Assembly: GCF_000715075.1 (NCBI RefSeq)
Contig: NC_134101.1
Span: 23,862,822 to 23,926,821, forward strand
Direction of reading: 5' to 3'
From: Nicotiana tabacum
Taxonomy: Eukaryota > Streptophyta > Magnoliopsida > Solanales > Solanaceae
DNA length: 64,000 nucleotides
The notes under the pieces were generated by a model. The model was not told the origin of the DNA and did not search any database. It saw nothing but the letters and a program-made list of their open reading frames with translations. The position numbers and the translations under genes are program-made. This document shows positions 32,200 to 43,040 of the stretch, piece after piece. How positions within the stretch are numbered: the stretch's first letter is position 1; each line of letters starts with the position of its first letter.

Positions 32200-32207
32200 A
32201 TCTAGTA
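32200..32207. repeat. 8-bp hAT target-site duplication (copy beside 3' end)
   Basis: ATCTAGTA directly before TAGGG at 32208; partner of ATATAGTA at 18530-18537, 7 of 8 identical. Confidence 0.7.
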
Positions 32208-32856
32208 TAGGGATGTGCATCGGTTGAATCGGATCAGATTTAGCATATTTCTGATTGAAAGTTCTGATTTTGGATTCTACAATATACAGTCCGAATTAGC
32301 ATTGGATTCGATCGGATTTTAAAGTTTAGAGCGGGTAAATATTTTAGATTTTCGGATCGAATTGTACACATTATTAAGGCTTATTGCTAATCTAATAAGT
32401 TAGTGAACTTTGTAGTTAATGTCTCCAGTGGACTTAGAAACTGTTGCTAATCTAAGATTCTAATAAGCTACTGCATCTAAAGAATGCTTGATTGGAAGAG
32501 AGTGATAAACTACTTTATATTTAAAAGATAAAAGACCTGAAACAGGATATAACACAAGGCGATATTAAAATTTAAAAGCACAGTTATTCTCTTGTGATTG
32601 ATTCCCAAAGGGAAATATATTGAGTGAATATGATGAAAACACAATCTGAATTAACAAACAATATTAAGTAATTGTCTTTCATTATAATAAATAAAACACA
32701 ATCTTCATAGTAAAATAAATCAAACCAAAATCTCCAACTCTAATAAACTGAATCATAAACAATAATTCTTTAACACCACCACTTTATTTTCAAATATCTT
32801 GGTTGTCCTATATATTGTAGAAGGAAGAAGATTAATTTCTTTGCAGACATGGCTAC
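32208..32856 (+). mobile_element. hAT opposite terminal region
   Basis: Opens with the 13-base inverted repeat TAGGGATGTGCAT and carries subterminal TCGGAT words over the first 150 bases, as at 18385-18529. The remainder is AT-rich and non-coding. It stops exactly where LTR B begins. No transposase sequence is attached here, so which hAT copy this end belongs to cannot be settled inside the window. Confidence 0.65.
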
Positions 32857-34945
32857 TGTAACGACCCGGTCGCTCGTTTTGAGTATTACAACCTTGCTTC
32901 CCCCTTTACTGCTCAAATTGTACTTTACAGTTGTTGTGTAAATTATCGGGGTAAATGGTTCGGGTCCGATGAGGTTTTGGAATGAATTGGAATACTTAGT
33001 TTCAAGGTTTAAAGATTAAGTTAAAATAGTGACCAGATGTCGACTTATGTATAAAAGACCCCGGAATAGAGTTTTGATGATTCCAATAGATCCGTATGGT
33101 GATTTTGGACTTGGGAGCGTGTCCGAATTTTTTTTTGAAAATACGTAGTGGAATTTGGCTTGAAATGCCGAAAGTTAAATTTTTGGGAAGTTTGACCGGG
33201 GGTTGACTTTTTGATAACAGGGTCAGAATCCGATTTTGGAAATTTGAACAGGTCCGTAATATGAAATGTGACTTGTGTGCAAAATTTGAAGTCAATTAGA
33301 CGTGATTGGATAGGTTTCGGCATCGTTTGTAGAATTTCAAAATTTTAAAATTTATTAGGCTTGAATTCGTATGTAGTTCGTATTTTGAGGTTGTTTGATG
33401 TGATTTGAGGCCTCGAGTAGGTCCGTGGTGTGTTTTAGGACTTGTTGGTGTATTTGGACGGGGTCCCGAGTGGCTCGGGTGAGTTTCGGATGGTTGACGG
33501 ATCAAATTCAACTTGAAACATTTCTGGAACTGGTGCCTACTGGTGTGATCGCACCTGCGAAGCTTTTGATCGTAGGTGCGAAGCCGCACGTGCGCGAGAT
33601 TAGTTGCAGAAGCGGCCAAGAGTGGGACTGGGCAGTGCAAGGAATTTTCCGCATCTGCAAGGCCACAGGTGCGAAGGTGTTGGTGCAGATGCGGGACTGG
33701 GGCTGGCCTAGGGCGAACGTAGGTGCAAAGGGTTTGCGTATCTGCGAGCCCGCAGATGCGAGGTTTTGAGAGGCTGGCATTGTTTGCAGGCGCGCAATTT
33801 GTTCCGCAAAAGCGGATGCACAGGTGCGAGCCCAGGCACCGCAGCTACGGAAATGCTTGGGCAGTGTTTAAAATGAGGGTTCCGAGAATTTTTCTCATTT
33901 TCGGATTTTGGAGCATGGTTTGGGCGATTTTGGAGACGAAATTTTCCACACAACTTGGGGTAAGTGTTATTAACTCCCTTGTGATTATATTCCATGAATT
34001 AATTTTCATTTTTGGTGTAAGATTATTGAATCTTCAAGAGAAATAGAAGAAAATTTCTATAATGTCACAAAATGAATTTTTCAAGTTTGAATATCGATTT
34101 GGAGTCGGATTTGAGTGAAATTAGTATGGTTGAACTTGTAATTGGATGGGTTGTCGTATTTTGTAAGTTTCGTCATATTTTGAGACGTGGTCCCCATGGG
34201 TGATTTTTGGAGCTTAATTTCAGATTTTGTTGAAAATATTAGCATTTTGATAGGGAATTAATTCCTATAAATTGTGTGGATTGAATAAAATTAATTGTGG
34301 TAGATTCGAGCCGTTCGGGAGTTGATATGCGCATAATGAGATTTTCTGGAGCATTGTTTAGCTTGCTCGACATTGGATTCGGCTTGTTCGAGGTAAGTAA
34401 CTCTTCTAATCTTGGAGTTGAGGGTATGAACCCTGAATATATGTATTTTTGTGAATTGTTGGGAGGTGACGCACATGCTAGGTGACGGGCGTGTGGGCGT
34501 GCACTATAGAAATTGTGGCATAATTATTTCTGTGAAATTTTATAGTTAAATAATCTTGACATTTTCCATGCGGCTTTATGTGTTAAAGAAATTGAGCTGA
34601 AAAGTATATTAAAAATCATATTGAGGCTATGTGCCAGTATTATTGGGACCCAGAAAAGTCATATTGCTGTGAATTATTGTGTTAAAATGAAAATTCATAC
34701 TCAGTTATATTCATTTTATCGCATATCATATCTCAGTCTCTGTTGTTATTTATTGATACATCATATCATCATTTTGGGCAATTTTTCATGACATTGTGAG
34801 CCCGAGAGACTGGAGAGATTGATGACTGAGTGAGGCCGAGGGCCTGATTTGTGAGGATGTTTATGGGATCGGGCTGCACGCCGCAGCATGTTGCATATTT
34901 ATGGGATCGGGCTGCACGCCACAGCATATTGCATATTATTACTAT
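32857..34945 (+). repeat. Left LTR of B, 3' truncated
   Basis: Begins TGTAACGACCCGG and matches 36984-39060 of the right LTR closely. It contains GTAAGT at 33960 and 34393 and the GC-rich U3 block at 33545-33850. It is cut after two units of a repeat containing ATGGGATCGGGCTGCACGCC, before U5 and the primer site. Confidence 0.8.
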
Positions 34946-36968
34946 CTATTACAACTGGGTAGTAGGTTGGATCAGTATAGTAATAGATATGATCGATTCT
35001 TTGGGTGCTTATGATGTGGGGGTTTTCTACAAGTGCTTTGTGGCAATACACCTGGACTTGGCGACCTGCGTGGATTGGTCGAGTTAGAGGAATTTAGTTT
35101 TAAGTGCTTGATTTTGTGCAAATGGATTCCAAAGTATTCTTGATGGTTTCTACCGATGTAGAGAACGTGTTGTGAATTGTGATATCCTCCTGGAAAGAAG
35201 CAAGAGAAAGGTTTCTAACTAAAATGGTATGTAAATTATTGGTGACTTAAAGTTGATAATAAGATTCTTGTGCTTTTCAGATGATGGCAAGATAGATGTT
35301 ATGTGTTGTACGAAATCTAGATTTTCATGTACAAGGTGGCAATACAGTCTTGAAAAGAAGGTAATGAATGTTGGACAACATGGACGATTTCAAATAACTA
35401 GATGAATATTATTACTACTTGGTATTGTATGAGAAAGGGGCGGACTTCAGAAGGCGCATTGTATTTTGACTTACGGATGTATAAATTAGTATTGCGGTAC
35501 TCACACGGTTGATAGAATGCTGATATTCAAATTTTGCCAAGTGGCACGGAAGAATTTTTAAAGTATTTCTCGTGGGATGATTGTGCATGAGAGAGGTGTT
35601 AGACATTCGAGCGGTGGAGATGGAATCAAATATGGTAATTCGCGTGTTCTATGGATTTGGAGAATGGGAGTTCTCAGGAGCAGATTGTTTCATGGTTATG
35701 TACTGTGAAGTTGTGGCCGGAGCTAGCCAGATGTTAGAATGTGCTATGATTCAGTCATTATGGATTTTTGGAAGAATTTTTATCTATTTGTGGGTAACCC
35801 GAGTTGATTTGGCGGTCCATTGGTAGGCCCAATTAAGATATGTATTCTACACCGAGCCGGAATGGTTGGCTCCATACTGCTATTATTGAGGGATGTGTCA
35901 TTCGGTTGATGTTGAACTTATTCATGTTATCAAATTATCTATGAGTTACTCCTTTATGCTACGAGGAGTTGTGATTCATTGGTTATGTGCACAGATGGTG
36001 TTCTATTTGAGCTTTATAGTGGAATTTGAGTGTGTTGAGTATTTGGGTATTACATGATCGATAGCGTAATGGTTATGTCCTCTCAGGTTTTGTGTAGTAT
36101 TTTTGTCAATTGCCTCACCGTCGTTATTAATTTGGAGCAGGGTGGCTTGGGGTATATAATATGAACCTTGTGTTAGAATCGGGTGATGGTTCTACGGTGT
36201 ATGATGAATTTTCAGCGTTTCGTTGTGGCGGTACTTGTTGATCTGGCGGGGCAGTTCTCTCATTTGAGTCATTTTTCATGACTGGGTACATTTGAATGTT
36301 GCGTATTGGTGCACGGATGGTACGGGTTGTGGATCCGAATTATATTGGTGCGGCATATTTGTGGGATAGTTGTGTTTAATAAAATAAGGTCATTGGGCCT
36401 GGAATGGGTACTATCAGGTTTAATTTCAGTATATTCGGGAGTACAATATTGAAAGACGGCTCAGAAAGGGATTATGGTTCTAGTTGGGGCGAGAGAGCTC
36501 CGTGACTTGTTGATCTGGTAAGTGGTCATGAAAGTTTGCGTGTTTCTTTTATTATCAACAGTGTAATAAGATTTTGGGATGAGGTTTGGTTCGATAAGGG
36601 GTTTAATACTAGTAATTGGTTGGTTTTGGAGTTGTCACTGTGGTCAGGAATGGTGCTACGAGCATGCGAGTTGTGTAATATACTAGGTGATTATATCCGT
36701 GGTTATAGTTTTGGCTTGATACAGCTTGTTCAAATTCATAAAGTGTGTAAATGTAAGATTCGTGTCTTGGAAGAAATTCTAAAGGTTGGAAATTAAATTC
36801 CAAGGTTTATGGGCTAGAGTTAAATTAATAAATTCAGTTGGATTGTGTTGTCAAGCCTATATGGAATAGGATGACGTGGGTTCACCCCCGAGTACGTGTG
36901 TGGTGAGACAGAACAGTGATTTGATGGCTTGGAAACAACTCTTGGCACGTTCGAGGATGAACGTATAT
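34946..36968 (+). other. Element B internal 3' region, non-coding
   Basis: About 2 kb related to the distal part of element A. No domain recognised in six frames. It ends in the hairpin and polypurine tract before the right LTR. Confidence 0.6.
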
Positions 36969-36983
36969 TTAAGTGGGGGAGGA
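36947..36983 (+). promoter_or_regulatory. Polypurine tract of B with RGGA-loop hairpin
   Basis: ACGTTCG, loop AGGA, TGAACGT: six Watson-Crick pairs plus a G-T closing pair (36947-36964). After ATATTT follows AAGTGGGGGAGGA (36971-36983), directly before LTR TG. The tract is certain; the hairpin role is unknown. Confidence 0.7.
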
Positions 36984-37677
36984 TGTAACGACTCGGCCGG
37001 TCATTTTGAGTATTACATCCTTGCTTCCCCCTTTACTGCTCAAATTGTACTTTATAGTTGTTGTGTGAATTGCCGGGGTAAATAGTTCGGGTCCGGTGAG
37101 GTTTTGGAATAAATTGGAATACTTAGTTCCAAGGTTTAAAGATTAAGTTAAAATAGTGACCGGATGTCGACTTATGTGTAAACGACCCCGGAATGGAGTT
37201 TTCATGATTCCAATAGCTCATTATGGTGATTTTGGTCTTAGGAGCGTGTCCGAAAAATATTTTGGAAGTACGTAGTGGAATTTGGCTTGAAATGCCGAAA
37301 GTTAAATTTTTGGGAAGTTTGACCGGGGGGTTGACTTTTCGATATCGGGGTCGGAATTCGATTCTTGAAATTTGAACAGGTCCGTAATGTGAAATGTGAC
37401 TTGTGTGCAAAATTTGAAGTCAATCGGACGTGATTGGATAGATTTCGGCGTCGTTTGTAGAATTTGGAAATTTTAAAATTTATTAGGCTTGAATCCGTGT
37501 GTAGTTCGTATTTTGAGGTTGTTTGATGTGATTTGAGGCCTCGAGTAGGTCCGTGGTATATTTTAGGACTTGTTGGTGTATTTGGACGGGGTTCCGAGTG
37601 GCTCGGGTGAGTTTCGGATGGTTGACGGATCAAATTCAACTAGAAACATTTTTGGAACTGCTGCCTACTGGTGTGAT

Positions 37678-37708
37678 CGCACCTGCGAAGCTTTTGAACG
37701 CAGGTGCG
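37678..37708. repeat. Perfect 10-bp inverted repeat in U3 of LTR B
   Basis: CGCACCTGCG (37678-37687) and CGCAGGTGCG (37699-37708) are separated by 11 bases. The left LTR copy has one C-to-T change in the right arm. The same arms occur in LTR F (57166-57189). Confidence 0.8.
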
Positions 37709-39270
37709 AAGCCGCATGTGCGCGAGATCAGTCACAGAAGCGGCCAAGAGTGGGACTGGGCAGTGCGAGGAATTTTCCGCATCTGCGAGGCCGCAGGTGC
37801 GAAGGTGTTGGCGCAGATGCGGACTGGGGCTGGCCTGGGCCGAACGCAGGTGCGAAGGGTTTGCGCATCTGCGAGCCAGCAGATGTGAGGTTTTGAGAGG
37901 CTGGCATTGTCCGTAGGCGCGCAAGTTATTCCGCAAATGCGTATGCACATGTGCGAGCCCAGGCACCGCAGGTGCGGAAATGACTGGGCAGTGTTTAAAA
38001 CGAGGGTTCCGAGAATTTTTCTCATTTTCGGATTTTGGAGCACGGTTTGGGCGATTTTGGAGACGAAATTTTCCACACAACTTGAGGTAAGTGTTCTTAA
38101 CTCCCTTGTAATTATATTCCATGAATTAATCTTCATTTTTGGTGTAAGATTATTGAATCTTCAAGAGAAATAGAAGAAAATTTCTATAATGTCACAAAAT
38201 AAATATTTCAAGTTTGAATACCGATTTGGAGTCGGATTTGAGTGAAATTAGTATGGTTGAACTTGTAATTGGATGAGTTGTCATATTTTGTGAGTTTCGT
38301 CATATTTCGAGATGTGGGCCCCACGGATGATTTTTGGGGCATAATTTCGGATTTTGTGGAAAATATTAGCATTTTGATAGGGAATTAATTCCTATAAATT
38401 GTGTGGACTGAATCAAATTAATTGTGGTAGATACGAGCCGTTCGGGAGTTGATACGCGCATAATGGAGTTTTCTGGAGCATTGTTTAGCTTGCTCGACAT
38501 TAGATTCTGCTTGTTCGAGGTAAGTAACTCTTTTAATCTTGGAGTTGAGGGTATGAACCCTGAATATATGTATTTTTTTGAATTGTTGGGAGCTAACGCA
38601 CATGCTAGGTGATGGGCGTGTGGGCGTGCACTATAGAAATTGTGGCATAATTGTTTCTGTGGAATTTTATAGTTAAATAATCTTGGCATTTTCAATGCGG
38701 TTTTATGTGTTAAATAAATTGAACTGAAAAGCATATTAAAAATCATGTAGAGGCAATGTGCCAGTATTATTGGGATCCAAAAAGGTCATATCGCTGTGAA
38801 CTATTGTGTTAAAATGAAAATTCATACTCAGTTATATTCATTTCATCGCATATCATATCTCAGTCTCTGTTGTTATTTATTGATACACCATATCATCATT
38901 TTGGGCTATTTTTCATGACATTGTGAGCCCGAGAGATTGGAGAGATTGATGACTGAGTGAGGCTGAGGGACTGATTTGTGAGGATGTTTATGGGATCGGG
39001 CTGCACGCCGCAGCATGTTGCATATTTATGGGATCGGGCTGCATGCCGCAGCATGTTTGATATCGGCCGAGGGCCTGATTGTGAGGATGAGTGTGGATCG
39101 GGGCTGCCCGCCTGTAGCATACTTTATTATTATAGCACGTAAGTTCTCCGTGCAGCACGTGAGTTGTCCGTGCAGATTATATGGCTTGGGCTGATGGAGC
39201 CCCTCCGGAATCTATACACACCCCTAGTGAGCGCAGGTACCTACTGAGTGCTAGTGCCGAGTGCTGAGTG

Positions 39271-39370
39271 ACTGGGAGGCAAGAGTGATTGTGAGGTATG
39301 CCCGAGTGGCAAGAGTGATTGTGAAATATGCCCGAGTGGCACGAGTGACTATGAGATTTGCCCGAGGGGC
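39271..39370 (+). repeat. 30-bp minisatellite in LTR B
   Basis: Three exact-length 30-base units (39271, 39301, 39331) with core GGCAAGAGTGATTGTGA, then a partial unit. It lies between R and the acceptor-like site. Confidence 0.85.
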
Positions 39371-40246
39371 TGTATATGAGTGATGTTCTGCCCGAGGGGC
39401 TGTTTATGATTTTTATCATTGTGTTGCATCGCATTGTGATGCATACATAACATACAGGCACAGAGATGTATTTTTTCTCATGTTGTACTGCATCACATCA
39501 TTTATGAATTTTATACATTTTTGACAGATGGGCATAGTGATGCATTTGTTTTTACACGGGTTATCCAGAAGGAAAATGAAACATCTTATTTATTATTGAA
39601 AAGATTTTGGGAGAAATTATTGTTTTCAAACTATTCATATTTTTGGCAACTTCGGCAAACGGTTTGGGTTTTCTCTGATGTATTTGAAATGAAGAACTAT
39701 TATTTTTGAAATCATGATTTGCCTGAGTATTTTATCTCTGAGTTACTTCTGGTATTATTTGCTTTATGTTGTTGTGGACTATTGGTTGTGGACCCGACCT
39801 TGGTAGTAGCTCGTCACTACTTTCAACCTACGGCTAGGTTTGTTACTTACTTAGTACATGGGGTCGGTTGTACTGATACTACACTTCTGCAAAGTGCGTG
39901 CAGATGTTGGCTGTTGTTGTTGTTGTGCTCGATGGTTGCGGGACTTGAAGATGTACCTGCGTTTCTGTTGTAGCTGCCTCTTGTTCAGGGTAGCCTTAGA
40001 TTTATAAAAGTTTTGTTTATGTATTATTCAAACAGATTATGTATTTATTTCATTTCCATTTTGTATACTCTATTCTTAGAAGCTCATGATTTGAACTACC
40101 AGTTCTTGGGGGATGTATAAGATTAAGATATTTATTTACTTAAATTGCTTTTAAAAATTATTATTGGAATTGGATAATTGAAAGTTGGCTTACCTAGCGG
40201 GTTGGGTTAGGTGTCATCACGACTAGTTGAATTTTGGGTCGTGACA

Positions 40247-42106
40247 ACTAGTAGACTTCTGCACAAAATTCAGGGATGGCAGGGTTATTATCCGTTGGAG
40301 GAAGGGCTACACTGATTAAACATGTATTACAATCCCAGTCTTTGCATATAATGGCTGCAATTTCTCCTCCAAAAACTATTCTAAAATAATTGGAAAATTA
40401 ATTTGCAGATTTCTTTTGGGGGTATAATGACTCCAATAAAAAGTACCATTGGAGCGCTTGAAACAAGCTGTGTTTCCCAACTGCAGAGGGAGGTGCTGGT
40501 TTCAGAAGTTTGGAGGATATAGCCAAGACCTTTACTGCTAAAAGATGGTGGAGGTTGAGGACTCACGATAATCTATGGTCCAAATTCATGATCAATAAAT
40601 TTTGCCAGAGAAGTCATCCGGTAGCCAAGAAAAAATAATGTGCTGATTCTAGTTGTTGGAGGGAGCTGATGGAGATTAGAAAGCAGGTGGAGCCTCATAT
40701 CTTGTGTAAAGTCCAACAAGGAAACCTCTCCTTTTGGTGGGACAATTGGAGTGGCATGGGTCAATTAGCATAATTGCTACATATTCAAAACCCTAGCAAT
40801 ATTTTGGTGGAAGATTGTATTACAGGAGCATGGAATATTAAACTCCTTGAATTATTGCTTCCTACCAATATGGTTCAGCACATCAGAGAAATCAAAATTG
40901 CAAATACTCAAGGAAAGGATAAAGAAATATGGAGACTGTTTATGGTCTTTTCTCTTTCTCAACTGCCTTTGATCTTCTAAGACAAAGAGGTGGACAGCAT
41001 AAAATGTGGAAGGACACTTGGATTAAACACATACCGTTCAAAATCTCATTCTCAATGTGGAGGATCTAGAAGAAAAAAATTTCAGTTGATGAAATTATCT
41101 TCAGATTTGGGCAATGTCTGGATTCTAAGTGTTCTTATTGCAGACAGCCACAAGAAGAGACTTTTGAACATGTTTTCAGTACTAGTCCTAAAGCTAGAGT
41201 AGTATGGACTTTCTTCTCCAAGGCTTTAGGTTTTCATTCAAATCCCCAAAGCCTCTATATAAAAATACTCACATGGAAGAATCAGACAATCTCAAATTTT
41301 TATATCAGGACTTTGTATCACATAGCACCAGTTTGCATCTGCTGGAAAATCTGGAAAGCTAGATGTGAAGCAAAATATGGCAGAGGATGTCCAACTATGG
41401 AGAGAATATGCAGTGAAATTCTCTTCCATCTAAAGATACACTTGAAGAAAGTTTGAGCACAAATTGATTTGAAATGAAACTGGTATACTCTTTGCAGGGA
41501 ACTAGACAGTAGAAGACCTTCTTTAACTATTAAACCAGTTACATGAGAGAAACATCCAAGTAGCTATATTAAAGTTAATATAGATGGGAGCAGTAGTCCA
41601 GAAAATCAAACAATAGGTATAAGAGGCATTGTAAGGGATAGAAATGGAGACTTAATTATGTCTTTTTCTAAAAAGCTCTATTTCTACACTAACAATCAAG
41701 CAGAGATTCAGGCTGCTTTATTTGTGGTTAACTTGTGCAATCAACAGGGATATTGTAATATCATTTTGGAGTTAGACTCACTACTGTTGGTAAATATTCT
41801 AACTAACAAGAATGGAATTCCGTGATAATTGTCTCAATGGGTGGAGGAGATTAAGGATAGTTTGCAAATTCACCAATACAAAATCCAACATTGCTACAGA
41901 GAAGCAAACTTTGTAGCAGATGCTCTTACTAAAGCTGCGAATAACATGCAAAATGGAGATGCTGTTTTTTCTATAACTGGAAAGACCTTCCAAGGGATGC
42001 TAGAGGTCGCTCAAGGATGGATCAAATCTAGATGCCTAATTTTAGGATCAGGAGACAAAGGAAAGGAAATTTCTTGTAAGGTTATGTCTACGCTCAAATG
42101 TAAATA
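40247..42106 (+). pseudogene. LINE Y 3' half: end of reverse transcriptase, zf-RVT and RNase H
   Basis: Starts within the reverse transcriptase thumb (LVDFC then SVGGRATLIKHVLQSQSLH) and follows on from 22407 with only about 25-35 residues missing. Degraded zf-RVT sequence lies near 41090-41220. The RNase H domain keeps all four acidic blocks: DGSSS (41583), NNQAEIQAAL (41690), LELDS (41770) and YREANFVADALTK (41900). A stop at 41823-41825 splits it. The frame ends at the TAG at 42104-42106. Confidence 0.85.
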
Positions 42107-42405
42107 GGAACTGTTCTCCCAATTTTTTAGGAAATTTATCTTCTTTAACCTAGTTGTATTTGCACTAGGATCTCTCTTTGTTCTTAGAAATGTTACAGTA
42201 CATGATGTGGAGATAACATGTATATTTTTGTCATTAAAAATATGTATAAAGTTAGGCATGCCTAACTTACTTGATGTAGATAGAGAGGTAAGGTTTTATG
42301 TCCCCCTTCTTCATGTATTCTCATTAAGGATGCTAATATACAGGTTTGGGGTTATGCCTAAACCCCCACCGTGAAGGTGAGTTTTAAATAAAAAACACAA
42401 AAAAA
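42107..42405 (+). other. LINE Y 3' UTR and poly(A) end
   Basis: Non-coding tail after the RNase H stop. It ends CCCCCACCGTGAAGGTGAG then an A-rich stretch (42378-42405), comparable to the 3' end of LINE X on the other strand. Confidence 0.6.
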
Positions 42406-43040
42406 GTAATGTTATCTACTCTCTCATATGACTCTAGAGCGCTCTTCTAAACATTGCACTTTCAAGAAAAACATGGTCTAATGATTGGTATTCTTGTTTT
42501 AGCTCCTCGATTTGGACTAGAAGATATATTTTCAGCCTGATACAACTTATCATTAAATTGTTGGACGTTATACGTATCAAACTTTGCACTCAAATTTGCA
42601 TCAGTTATGTACAGCCAAGCCAAAATTATCAATTTCATGTGCAAGATCAACTCTCTCCTTAGACCAATCATTCACTAATGTTTTTAGAAGACAACGTCGT
42701 TCCGATATTCCCTTAATCGGGAATATCCGTCTCAATACCAATCCTTACTCCCATATTCAAATTCAGATTTCCAAGAGGTCAAGCCATGACAAGCCCAAAA
42801 ATATGGGCCATAAAAGTCTTCCATTAACCAAGAATCTTTATCAATAACCTTACCTCCGTATATTTCATCCCTAGATGTTATGCTGAGAGAACTAGAAACA
42901 CACTAAGAGAAAAATCAAATAGTTATAAAAATAAAAATATTTACCAAAAGAAAAATAAATAAATTTTGTAAAGGTAAAAGTAAAAGTCTATTCTAAAAAA
43001 ATAATTAATTTCCAAGTCCTCGGCAACAACGCCAAAAATT
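42406..43040 (-). other. Leader region of element H with primer site
   Basis: On the minus strand this is the sequence downstream of LTR H. It opens with the primer-site region, then about 600 AT-rich bases without recognisable gag before meeting LINE Y. The body of H is missing. Confidence 0.5.
43017..43034 (-). promoter_or_regulatory. Primer-binding site of H (tRNA-Asp type)
   Basis: Minus strand TGGCGTTGTTGCCGAGGA, two to three transitions from TGGCGCCGTTGCCGGGGA, the complement of plant tRNA-Asp used by Tat/Athila-type elements. The changes look like methyl-C decay. It identifies 43041-44269 as a 5' LTR. Confidence 0.65.

Larger units (their letters stand above)
28541..32207 (-). mobile_element. 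LINE X, 3' half
   Basis: Minus-strand L1-type LINE from the hAT target site (32207) to its poly(A) end, seen as a T-rich run at 28541-28560. Order: linker, reverse transcriptase, zinc-binding zf-RVT region, SINE insertion, RNase H, 3' UTR. The first codons (YTRWLKMQE) continue in phase from YKAQAEYT at the end of the other half at 18535. All coding is disrupted. Confidence 0.8.
32857..40246 (+). mobile_element. LTR element B without coding capacity
   Basis: A truncated left LTR (32857-34945), about 2 kb of non-coding 3' internal sequence, a polypurine tract and a full right LTR (36984-40246). No gag or pol similarity in any frame. The flanks do not match (GGCTAC on the left, ACTAG on the right), so it is a recombinant between two family members or has suffered a rearrangement. 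The interior is homologous to 7880-9680 of element A. Confidence 0.75.
36984..40246 (+). repeat. Right LTR of B, complete
   Basis: Begins TGTAACGACTCGGCC after the polypurine tract and ends GGGTCGTGACA, about 3.26 kb, the longest LTR here. Signals in order: GC-rich inverted repeats (37678-37980), TATA-like GTTTAAAAC near 37995, GAGGTAAGTG at 38084, GAGGTAAGTAAC at 38517, minisatellite 39271-39370, acceptor-like GTGCAG at 39898-39903. LINE Y coding sequence starts at the next base. Confidence 0.85.

Noticed and set aside
33425..33769. Arg/Gly/Cys-containing frames over the GC-rich LTR U3 blocks (also 37553-37916 and 56996-57336)
   Set aside because: They arise from GCAGGTGCG-type repeats, run in several frames at once and match no family.
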